A DNA stretch of 7,730 nucleotides from contig JAJYSO010000066.1 of NCBI GenBank assembly GCA_021793535.1, positions 1-7,730 of the forward strand. Direction: 5' to 3'. Both the position numbers and the translations under genes were made by a program. Positions within the stretch are counted from its first letter, which is position 1, and each line of letters begins with the position of its first letter. Positions 1-5,619 of the stretch are shown piece after piece. The DNA comes from Bacteroidota bacterium. GTDB lineage: Bacteria; Bacteroidota; Bacteroidia; Flavobacteriales; Flavobacteriaceae. The notes beneath the pieces are model-generated. The model saw only the letters and a program-made list of their open reading frames with translations, did not search any database and was not told where the DNA came from.

Positions 1-349
1 CAACAGCAAAAAAAGCTTCGACTCCTTCTAACTCATAATCCAAAAATGCCGGTTTGACCCGAGCAGCTGACAGCAGTTCTTTCACAACTACACCTCTGCT
101 TTTCCGATAGGACACCTTGCGCTGATGAGGCTTAAAAGCACCGTTCATCAATGTGATCAAGTGCTTTTCTTTGCCCACTCCGATCCATGTTCCTCCAGCT
201 TTTTTATCCCGGGGATAATACAATTCCGACTGAAGTTCTGCATACTTCTGAGGAGCTTGGGCTGGACGATTAATGGATTCATCTCGGTTATCGGTTAGAA
301 CAAAGCCGGATGCACTTTTTAAAAGAGGCAGGTAAGTTACGGTACACAT
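1..349 (-). CDS. NRDE/TANGO2-family protein, N-terminal part (partial)
   Basis: The protein begins MCTVTYLPL and carries the family signature Asn-Arg-Asp-Glu at residues 21-24, followed by a PRDKKAGGTWIG stretch (46-57) and a MNGAFKPH segment (68-75). These are hallmarks of the NRDE (TANGO2/DUF833) family, which has an Ntn-hydrolase-like fold. Cys2 directly after the initiator Met would become the N-terminal residue after Met removal, which fixes the start at 349. Only 116 codons are visible and the C-terminal half lies beyond the left edge. Eukaryotic TANGO2 has been linked to haem trafficking and lipid homeostasis, but the bacterial role is not settled, so no substrate is assigned. No exact Bacteroidota promoter box lies just upstream. 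The gene is divergent from pruA, and a repeat-rich interval of about 550 bp separates them. Family assignment is confident; function is not. Confidence 0.88.
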   Translation of the reverse strand, partial: MCTVTYLPLLKSASGFVLTDNRDESINRPAQAPQKYAELQSELYYPRDKKAGGTWIGVGKEKHLITLMNGAFKPHQRKVSYRKSRGVVVKELLSAARVKPAFLDYELEGVEAFFAV

Positions 350-366
350 AAAATTTCTGGTCTCAA

Positions 367-734
367 TAGGGTAAACGCCCTAATGGTTATGCCATGAAAG
401 GTTGAGCCCTCCTTTATACAGAGCAGCTTATTTAAAGCCTACATCGGGCCACCCTTTCCTTTTTTGGCGAGTTCTCTACAAGCAAAGGCCTGAGATATGG
501 TTTTGAGCATTTGTAAAGATAGCTCTTCTCTACGAAATTTGCTGCAGTTAACAAAAGCAATCCTCAACCCGTAAAAATCATGTTCACCGGCATCCCATTA
601 GGTCATTAAAGATCCTTTTCTCTGGCGTCCACTATTCCCGCACTCAAGTGCAGAAAAGGAAGCCTGTCGTAAACTACCCATCCTCGGCAGAGCTGATGGG
701 GTGGAGCTTACCGGATAGTAGACTCACCTAATGG
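367..734. ncRNA. Candidate structured RNA or leader (strand unresolved)
   Basis: Several pairings are visible by eye. A 9-bp stem, 595-603 with 726-734 (CCATTAGGT/ACCTAATGG), closes a domain with two perfect hairpins inside: 613-621/652-660 (TCCTTTTCT/AGAAAAGGA) and 677-682/695-700 (CCCATC/GATGGG, extended by CTC/GAG around a GGCA loop). The 595-602 arm can instead pair with 379-386 as part of a 13-bp stem (379-393/589-602). Bases 378-382 can alternatively form a small hairpin with 367-371. These exclusive pairings resemble a switch or attenuator. The pairings read equally well on both strands, so I cannot say whether this belongs to the NRDE transcript, to pruA, or to an independent RNA. No known RNA class was recognised. 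Confidence 0.3.
379..602. repeat. Nested imperfect inverted repeats
   Basis: The outer arms are CCTAATGGTTATGCC (379-393) and GGCATCCCATTAGG (589-602), which pair over 13 bp with a small internal loop (TT opposite C). Inside, in register, are GGTTGAG (400-406) with CTCAACC (563-569) and GCAGC (423-427) with GCTGC (541-545). Three nested complementary pairs suggest a long stem rather than one chance match. No target-site duplication flanks the outer arms, so a miniature transposon is not favoured. Confidence 0.5.
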
Positions 735-778
735 TAACATCTCTCCCTGTTTTTGTTTTTTTATCCGACGGCATCCCA
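588..778. repeat. 10-bp direct repeat CGGCATCCCA, two copies
   Basis: CGGCATCCCA occurs at 588-597 and 769-778. The first copy forms part of an arm of the outer inverted repeat. CCTAATGG or its complement lies close to both copies (595-602 and 727-734), so a two-part motif appears to be present twice in rearranged orientation. The function is unknown. Confidence 0.5.
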
Positions 779-900
779 CCCACGTAAAAACAATGAGTGG
801 ATTTTACGCTCCGTTTGAAAAACTTATTGTTTTATCTTCCCAGATCTCGTTGAAAATGGGTAATTTCACGAAAAATTCAGAAATCACAAAACAAGACATT

Positions 901-2529
901 ATGGGAAAAGGATTTTATAAGGTTCCGACTGCAAAAAACGAACCTGTAAAAAGCTATGCGCCCGGTACCCCGGAGCGAGAATTGGTGCTAAAAACCTATA
1001 AAGAAATTTTCAATACCAAAGTCGATATTCCACTGTATATCGGAGCTGAAGAAGTCCGCACAGGAAAAACGGCTAAAATTGTCGTTCCTCATGATCACCA
1101 ACACGATCAGGGGCAATACCACCTGGCCGGTGAAAAAGAAGTCAAAGCCGCCATTCAAAGCGCTTTAAAAGCCAAAAAAGCTTGGGCAGCCTTAGCCTGG
1201 GAACAACGCGCTGCTATTTTTCTAAAAGCAGCGGATCTATTGGCAGGACCTTTCCGTCAACGGATGAATGCTGCGACCATGATCGGACAAGGAAAAAACA
1301 TCTTTCAAGCTGAAATCGATTCGGCTTGTGAATTGATCGACTTCTTCCGCTTTAATGCCGAATTCATGGCCGAGATTTATAACGAACAACCTCAATCCGA
1401 TGAAACCGCATGGAATCGCACCGAATACAGAGCCTTGGAAGGCTTCCTATATGCGGTCACACCTTTTAACTTTACCTCCATTGCCGCAAACCTTCCAGCT
1501 GCTCCTGCACTGATGGGAAATGTGGTGGTATGGAAACCCAGCGACAGCCAAGTCCTCTCTGCTCAAGTAGTCATGGAAGTCTTTCAAGCCGCTGGAGTAC
1601 CCGATGGGGTCATCAACATGGTCACTGGAGATCCGGAGATGATCACCAATATTGTTTTGGATAGTCCAGATTTTGCCGGCATTCATTATACAGGAAGTAC
1701 CCAGGTATTTAAAGGAATTTGGAAAAAAATAGGCGAGCGTATCGATACGTATAAGTCCTATCCTAGAATTGTAGGAGAAACCGGCGGAAAAGATTTTATT
1801 CTGGCCCATCCTTCTGCCGATGCCAAGCAAGTAGCTACGGCCATCTCCAGAGGCGCTTTTGAATACCAAGGACAAAAATGTAGTGCGGCCTCCAGATGTT
1901 ATTTGCCCAAGAGCCTGTGGACCGCCATCAAAGAATACCTAGTAGCTGATGTGCAATCCTTTAAGATGGGGTCACCTGAAGACATGGGGAACTTTATCAA
2001 CCCCGTGATTCACGAGCGTTCTTTCAACAAATTGGAAAAATACATCAACCAGGCCAAAGCAGATGAACAAGCTGAAATTGTAGTGGGCGGAAACTGCGAC
2101 AAATCCAAAGGCTGGTTTGTAGAACCTACCGTTATCCTCACGCAAGATCCGCATTATACCACGATGGAAACCGAATTGTTTGGTCCGGTAGTGACCATCT
2201 ACCTATACGAGGATCAACAATGGGAACAAACCTTGAAACTGGTAGATTCTTCCAGCATTTATGGATTGACCGGGGCCGTGTTCTCTCAGGACCGTTATGC
2301 CATTGTCGAAGCTTCAAAGGCGTTAGAGAACGCAGCCGGAAACTTCTATATCAACGACAAGCCTACAGGAGCCGTAGTAGGAAAACAACCTTTTGGTGGA
2401 TCGAGGGCCAGTGGAACCAACGACAAAGCTGGATCTAAGGCCAACTTGATGCGCTGGATCTCCCCGCGCTCCATCAAAGAAACCTTTGTCCCGGCCACCG
2501 ATTACCGGTACCCTTTCTTAGGAGAATAA
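901..2529 (+). CDS. pruA: Delta-1-pyrroline-5-carboxylate dehydrogenase (L-glutamate gamma-semialdehyde dehydrogenase)
   Basis: This is a 542-residue NAD+-dependent aldehyde dehydrogenase that oxidises glutamate gamma-semialdehyde (in equilibrium with P5C) to glutamate, the second step of proline catabolism. Visible family residues are the TPFN segment with Asn190, WKPSD with Lys212 at the cofactor site, the GST loop (265-267), Glu293 in GETGGK, the catalytic Cys327 in GQKCSAA, ELFGPV (425-430) and the C-terminal GKQPFGGSRASGTND. The N-terminal MGKGFYKVPT followed by NEPVKSYAPG is how stand-alone PruA proteins of Bacteroidota begin, so I place the start at 901. The frame stays open back to ATG codons at 793 and 856, but those 36 extra residues look unlike PruA. 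No proline dehydrogenase domain is fused and no putA-like gene is in view. No strong Shine-Dalgarno or exact promoter box is visible, so the leader may be long. A strong terminator follows 25 bp after the stop, so the gene is probably monocistronic. Confidence 0.97.
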   Translation: MGKGFYKVPTAKNEPVKSYAPGTPERELVLKTYKEIFNTKVDIPLYIGAEEVRTGKTAKIVVPHDHQHDQGQYHLAGEKEVKAAIQSALKAKKAWAALAWEQRAAIFLKAADLLAGPFRQRMNAATMIGQGKNIFQAEIDSACELIDFFRFNAEFMAEIYNEQPQSDETAWNRTEYRALEGFLYAVTPFNFTSIAANLPAAPALMGNVVVWKPSDSQVLSAQVVMEVFQAAGVPDGVINMVTGDPEMITNIVLDSPDFAGIHYTGSTQVFKGIWKKIGERIDTYKSYPRIVGETGGKDFILAHPSADAKQVATAISRGAFEYQGQKCSAASRCYLPKSLWTAIKEYLVADVQSFKMGSPEDMGNFINPVIHERSFNKLEKYINQAKADEQAEIVVGGNCDKSKGWFVEPTVILTQDPHYTTMETELFGPVVTIYLYEDQQWEQTLKLVDSSSIYGLTGAVFSQDRYAIVEASKALENAAGNFYINDKPTGAVVGKQPFGGSRASGTNDKAGSKANLMRWISPRSIKETFVPATDYRYPFLGE

Positions 2530-2554
2530 GACAGCGTTCTTCTTTCAAACACAG

Positions 2555-2585
2555 ACCCCGGTAATTTAATTTGCCGGGGTTTTTT
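2555..2585 (+). terminator. Rho-independent terminator of pruA
   Basis: ACCCCGGTAA (2555-2564) pairs with TTGCCGGGGT (2571-2580) in a 10-bp stem (one T-G wobble) around a 6-nt TTTAAT loop. It is followed at once by a run of Ts to 2585. It sits 25 bp after the pruA stop and just before the promoter of the next gene. Confidence 0.93.
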
Positions 2586-2590
2586 AAACC

Positions 2591-2619
2591 TTTAAACTCG
2601 TACGGATGGATTAATTTTG
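2591..2619 (+). promoter_or_regulatory. Bacteroidota-type promoter for the DMT transporter gene
   Basis: TAATTTTG at 2612-2619 is an exact match to TAnnTTTG and is followed by C. At the expected -33 distance there is only a weak TTTA (2591-2594) instead of TTTG. The predicted transcription start is near 2626, about 26 nt before the ATG at 2652. The 11-mer TTAATTTTGCG here is identical to that in the aspS promoter. Confidence 0.65.
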
Positions 2620-2651
2620 CGCTGCTCAAAAAAAGAACAGCACCACTGCCC

Positions 2652-3533
2652 ATGAATCTCTTTGTCAAAAACAAGTACCTCATCTTAGCATTGATGGCAC
2701 TCACCTGGGGAAGCTCCTTTATTTTGATAAAAAAAACGCTTCCTGTTTTCTCTCCCCTCCAAATTGGTGCGTTTCGGGTAGGCTTTTCTGGAGTTTTACT
2801 TTTTATTGTGGGCTGGAGGGCCTTAAAAAATCTCTCCAAGAAAGACCTATTCTGGCTGGCGCTTACCGGGCTTATGGGAAATTTTATTCCCTTATTTCTC
2901 GTCCCCTTCGCTCAAACTAGAGTCAGCAGCTCCCTTACAGGGATCATCGGTGCTCTAGAGCCTATATTCGCACTTGTTCTGGGGTATATCCTCTTTAAAA
3001 TTCCAACGCGGTCCGCACAAGTCGCAGGGGCTTTCATTGGATTCTTTGGAGCTGCTGTACTGCTTTACTTTTCGGATCAAAGCCACAGCAGAAACTACCT
3101 CTTTTATACCTTTATCTTAATCCTTACCGCTCTGCTTTACGCAGGAGCGGCCTTACTGGTTCAAGCCAAACTCAGGCATGTCAAACCCGTACAGCTTTCC
3201 GGAGCTATTTACACTTTGTGGATGTTGCCCTCTTTGTTCATCTTAACCTCCACTGGATTCTTTACAAAGACCGACTTTCAAGCCACACTTACTTGGAATG
3301 CCCTCGCCCAGCTCTTGTTCCTAACAGTCATCAGCACTACTTTGGCCATGCTCCTTTTTTACAAATTAATCCAGGAAACTACTGCAGTCTTTGCCAGTTC
3401 CGTCTCTTTTTTAATCCCTGTAGTGGCCGTTCTATGGGGCGTGCTGGATGGAGAGGATTTTGTGGTCTGGTATGCTGTTGGAGGGCTTTTAATCCTGATC
3501 GGAATTTACTTGATTCGAGAAAAAAGACCTTAA
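2652..3533 (+). CDS. EamA-domain DMT-superfamily transporter
   Basis: The 293-residue inner-membrane protein has about ten predicted helices (roughly 9-27, 37-56, 66-86, 92-115, 121-141, 150-170, 182-200, 215-237, 245-265, 271-288), the usual two-times-five EamA layout. Typical motifs are TWGSSFILIK at the end of helix 1 (18-27), LEPIFALVLGYILF in helix 4 (102-115), and its counterpart SFLIPVVAVLWGVLDGE in helix 9 (252-268). The C-terminus ends in the basic IREKRP. Family members export metabolites such as amino acids, but the substrate cannot be read from the sequence and the neighbours give no strong hint. The start at 2652 gives a normal family length and lies downstream of a good promoter; a longer in-frame TTG at 2571 falls inside the pruA terminator hairpin. 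The 3' end overlaps the convergent DUF308 gene by 4 bp. Confidence 0.92.
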   Translation: MNLFVKNKYLILALMALTWGSSFILIKKTLPVFSPLQIGAFRVGFSGVLLFIVGWRALKNLSKKDLFWLALTGLMGNFIPLFLVPFAQTRVSSSLTGIIGALEPIFALVLGYILFKIPTRSAQVAGAFIGFFGAAVLLYFSDQSHSRNYLFYTFILILTALLYAGAALLVQAKLRHVKPVQLSGAIYTLWMLPSLFILTSTGFFTKTDFQATLTWNALAQLLFLTVISTTLAMLLFYKLIQETTAVFASSVSFLIPVVAVLWGVLDGEDFVVWYAVGGLLILIGIYLIREKRP

Positions 3534-4090
3534 GCTTCCCGGTACTTTTCATACCGTCGCAATTCATAAGCCACTCCTATTTGAGCAAATCCGGTAGTCA
3601 ACAAAGCAAAAGAGGTATAGATAATCAAAGTGGCTATTCCAAAATCGGGATTCCAAATCATCAGAAGAGAGAAGACCACGCCTAAAACGGACAAGAGCAA
3701 CACAATCCACCAGTTCCTAACTTTATAATGCGCCAAATAAGTAGAAAAACCAATTCCGACAATCGAGCGAAAAAGAAGCACAAACCCTACATATAAGGGT
3801 AGTATTTTCATGGTTAGCTCCGAATTAGTCAAGAGTAAAAAGGCAATTGCCAGGTCAATAAGAGCGATCACTAAAGTCCATTCCCAATGTTGAAGCCGTT
3901 TTCGGTTACTAATGGCATAGTAGAGTCCGAGTGCCCCCACGATTCCAAAGCCAATCACAAAGAGTAGGCTTAGCGTAACATAGGCCTCAATGGGGTAAAA
4001 CAAAACCAACACCCCGATAATGACATAGATGATCCCCGCTACCAGCGAAATCCACCATTCTTTGACCGATTGTTTATATTGACTGGACAT
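3530..4090 (-). CDS. DUF308/HdeD-family six-helix membrane protein
   Basis: This 186-residue, very hydrophobic protein has about six transmembrane segments (roughly 14-32, 36-60, 70-88, 93-116, 127-145, 150-174) in three similar hairpins. It has charged loops (SNRKRLQHWEW at 61-71, HYKVRNWW at 121-128) and a charged C-terminal tail (ELRRYEKYREA). The opening WWISLVAGIIYVIIGVLVLFYP and the repeated hairpin pattern fit the HdeD/DUF308 family. E. coli HdeD is linked to acid resistance, but most family members have no assigned role, so none is claimed. It has its own near-consensus promoter. It converges with the DMT gene and their stop codons share the bases TTAA. I see no hairpin terminator after its stop, so its transcript would run antisense into the DMT gene unless stopped otherwise. 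Confidence 0.82.
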   Translation of the reverse strand: MSSQYKQSVKEWWISLVAGIIYVIIGVLVLFYPIEAYVTLSLLFVIGFGIVGALGLYYAISNRKRLQHWEWTLVIALIDLAIAFLLLTNSELTMKILPLYVGFVLLFRSIVGIGFSTYLAHYKVRNWWIVLLLSVLGVVFSLLMIWNPDFGIATLIIYTSFALLTTGFAQIGVAYELRRYEKYREA

Positions 4091-4112
4091 GGTTTCATCT
4101 CTTTTTCCAATC

Positions 4113-4140
4113 TAAATATAAAAAATTTCCGGCACATCAA
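4113..4140 (-). promoter_or_regulatory. Probable promoter of the DUF308 gene
   Basis: Reading the minus strand, TTG (4140-4138) is followed after 17 nt by TATATTTA (4120-4113), one base from TAnnTTTG. The spacing is a little short for the group. The predicted start near 4106 leaves a leader of about 16 nt containing an A-rich AAAAAGAGATG stretch before the ATG at 4090. It lies in the 57-bp gap after the kinase-like gene. Confidence 0.5.
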
Positions 4141-4147
4141 AAAATAA

Positions 4148-5209
4148 TTATTCTTGACGGTAGTTTTTAAGAACGTAATTAATCCCTGTATACACAATAT
4201 CACCCATAGTGCGACAATGCTTAAAATTAATATCATAGGTCAATTCCAGCAGGGAGTCTTTCAATTCTTGAATATGGGCTGGCGGTGCCAACTCCTCTTT
4301 TCGCATGACTTGGATCAATCGATTGTACCGCTGTCGGCTGGTCATCACCCGTTTGACCACTACTGATCTCATCTCTTTTTGGTATTGCTCAATCGAATCG
4401 GCATTGAGCTTATCCAGGGCCATCTTCACCATCTTGTAATTCTCCTTAAAATATTGGGGCAAATACACCCGCAAGTTCCCTTCATAGGTTTCCTGATCAA
4501 AATCGATGGGGCGTATTCGGTAATAGACTTGATCGAAATCATGGATCGGGATGACCACATAATTATACGAGCGCATATCGCCCAAAAGCCCGATTAGACA
4601 ACGTTCGTTAAATTTCACAAATTCCTTTGAAATCTGCGCCTTTTCCTGTTCCGAACAACTGGGCAAATAATGGCTGACAAATTGATCTCCGGGAATACCC
4701 ATGATGTGTTGTTCGATCAGGGTATCTTTATAAACCAAAAAGTTCATCCGGTCTGGTGATAAAACATGCTCCAATTCGAGTCCATAAATCCGAGAAGCAT
4801 CAGCCTTTTTAATGTAGAAATTCGTATGATTATCATTTAAGATATTGCGAATGCGAACGCGAAAAGGCTGTGAATTGCCGAAGGTACAAAAGTGAATGGA
4901 TTCCACTTTGAGGTGCCTTAAAGTAGCCACATCTCCATCGGAATGAAGTAGCGTATAGATCTTCGTCAAATTACTCTCAATTTCCGCAAACTCTCCTTCT
5001 GGATAATACACACTGAGCCACAGGGTATCATTCCCCTGGTCATCCAGTACGCTGAGTCCTCCTGAGAACCGGAGGAGATCTTCATACAACAGCTGTATCC
5101 TGGTTACCCGATTATACTGTTCCAAAAACCCCATTAGTCCCTTTGAGACGGGGTAGGAGGGCTTCTTACGGGCAATCACTACATCTCCATTTTCCAAAGG
5201 CTTGTCCAT
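4148..5209 (-). CDS. Uncharacterised conserved protein with kinase-like fold signatures
   Basis: I do not recognise a named family for this soluble 353-residue protein. Its central part reads like a small-molecule kinase (APH-like) or other protein-kinase-like fold. It has a glycine-containing segment TFGNSQPFRVR (109-119), a beta-3-like FYIKKAD with Lys134/Lys135 (131-137), an acidic helix GLELEHVL (143-150), and LIEQHIMGIPGDQF, resembling the hinge of phosphotransferases (164-177). Next come GDMRSYNYVV, with Asp211 and Asn216 in the D-x4-N catalytic-loop spacing (210-219), and RPIDFDQE, with Asp236 in the metal-binding DFG-equivalent position (233-240). The usual His before Gly-Asp is Leu. 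About 100 residues precede this core, and a helical charged tail follows (about 255-353). There are no signal peptide or membrane segments. The start is ATG 5209: the frame continues to a TTG at 5227, but that codon forms part of the promoter box. Kinase activity is inference only. Confidence 0.8.
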   Translation of the reverse strand: MDKPLENGDVVIARKKPSYPVSKGLMGFLEQYNRVTRIQLLYEDLLRFSGGLSVLDDQGNDTLWLSVYYPEGEFAEIESNLTKIYTLLHSDGDVATLRHLKVESIHFCTFGNSQPFRVRIRNILNDNHTNFYIKKADASRIYGLELEHVLSPDRMNFLVYKDTLIEQHIMGIPGDQFVSHYLPSCSEQEKAQISKEFVKFNERCLIGLLGDMRSYNYVVIPIHDFDQVYYRIRPIDFDQETYEGNLRVYLPQYFKENYKMVKMALDKLNADSIEQYQKEMRSVVVKRVMTSRQRYNRLIQVMRKEELAPPAHIQELKDSLLELTYDINFKHCRTMGDIVYTGINYVLKNYRQE

Positions 5210-5224
5210 ATTGACTTTTACGCT

Positions 5225-5257
5225 CAAAGATAATTAAATTCGCAATAGGCAGGGCAA
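5225..5257 (-). promoter_or_regulatory. Promoter of the kinase-like gene
   Basis: Minus-strand TATCTTTG (5232-5225) is an exact TAnnTTTG box, with TTG at 5257-5255 giving a 22-nt spacer. Transcription should start near 5218-5219, leaving only about 10 nt (AAAAGTCAAT) before the ATG at 5209. It lies between the terminator of the upstream small gene and this gene, so the gene is transcribed independently. Confidence 0.7.
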
Positions 5258-5274
5258 GGTTATGCGACCGGACG

Positions 5275-5316
5275 AAAAACCCCGTAACCAAGGTCACGGC
5301 TTTTCTTACCGGGTTT
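5275..5316 (-). terminator. Hairpin terminator of the aspS/small-membrane-protein unit
   Basis: On the minus strand CCGTGAC (5299-5293), loop CTTG, then GTTACGG (5288-5282) form a 7-bp hairpin with one G-T wobble, followed by GG and TTTTT (5279-5275). An overlapping longer pairing, AAACCCGGTAA (5316-5306) with TTACGGGGTTT, is possible with a single mismatch and excludes the first. The element starts at the stop codon of the small membrane gene. Confidence 0.8.
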
Positions 5317-5566
5317 ATATTTTGCCTTGAGATTGATCACGCATCTTGTCCAGGTTCTCCTTGGTCAATAGGTATTTATTCAGATCTTTTCCCTTATAGC
5401 GAACATACAAAAAGATAGGCATGATCACCAAAATGAGTCCCAATAGTGAGAACCCGACAATGCGATGCCCTAAAAACGCATCTTTTAGTCCTTGTAAAAC
5501 ATAAAACCCAACCCCGAACCCGAGCAGGTCGAGAATAAACAAAATCAGCAACACTTTTTTAAGCAT
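5315..5566 (-). CDS. Small two-helix membrane protein, hypothetical
   Basis: The protein has 83 residues. It begins MLKKVLLILFILDLLGFGVGF and has two hydrophobic helices (about 4-24 and 36-55), with a short GLKDAFLGHRI link between them. A positively charged tail follows (YVRYKGKDLNKYLLTKENLDKMRDQ), so both ends are probably cytoplasmic by the positive-inside rule. I know no function for it. The ATG at 5566 follows an A/G-rich AAAAAAGAGAAG. The frame extends 11 codons to a TTG at 5599, but those residues (IFLYLYKKEK) are not needed for a normal membrane protein. It begins 53 bp after the aspS stop with no clear hairpin between, so it is probably cotranscribed with aspS. A weak internal promoter-like TACCTTTA lies just upstream. 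Translation is likely, since hydrophobicity, start context and terminator all agree. Confidence 0.72.
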   Translation of the reverse strand: MLKKVLLILFILDLLGFGVGFYVLQGLKDAFLGHRIVGFSLLGLILVIMPIFLYVRYKGKDLNKYLLTKENLDKMRDQSQGKI

Positions 5567-5619
5567 CTTCTCTTTTTTATAAAGGTACAAAAAGATCAAA
5601 AGGATAAAAAAGCTTGGGA

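Larger units (their letters stand above)
350..900. other. Long gene-poor divergent interval with inverted repeats
   Basis: These 551 bp between the NRDE start and the chosen pruA start contain no tRNA or rRNA, and no RNase P or tmRNA landmarks that I can find. No frame has both a credible start and a recognisable product. No exact TAnnTTTG promoter box is present for either flanking gene; the nearest is TATCTTTA on the minus strand (514-521), one base off. The interval is unusually rich in complementary segments, listed separately. A T-rich run at 750-762 on the plus strand precedes pruA. It could be a structured RNA, a long leader of either gene, or decayed sequence. Confidence 0.6.

Noticed and set aside
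379..602. Miniature transposon with terminal inverted repeats
   Set aside because: No target-site duplication flanks the arms, the arms are imperfect, and further nested stems fit an RNA structure better.
602..718. 38-codon plus-strand open frame before pruA
   Set aside because: It lacks a start codon and lies in the hairpin-rich region. This length is expected by chance.
695..735. tRNA-like 3' end (GCTCCACC on the minus strand)
   Set aside because: No T-arm, anticodon arm or D-arm can be built around it.
793..900. N-terminal extension of PruA from ATG 793 or 856
   Set aside because: The 36 added residues have no resemblance to the family, whose members start at the equivalent of MGKGFYKVP. 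ATG 901 gives the normal length of 542.
1447..1875. 142-codon antisense frame inside pruA
   Set aside because: It lies wholly opposite highly conserved PruA coding sequence and its translation looks like no known protein.
2571..2651. Longer DMT transporter start at TTG 2571
   Set aside because: It falls within the 3' strand of the pruA terminator and upstream of the gene's own promoter.
4154..4597. Two plus-strand frames opposite the kinase-like gene
   Set aside because: Antisense shadows of a well-formed gene, with no promoter and no domain.
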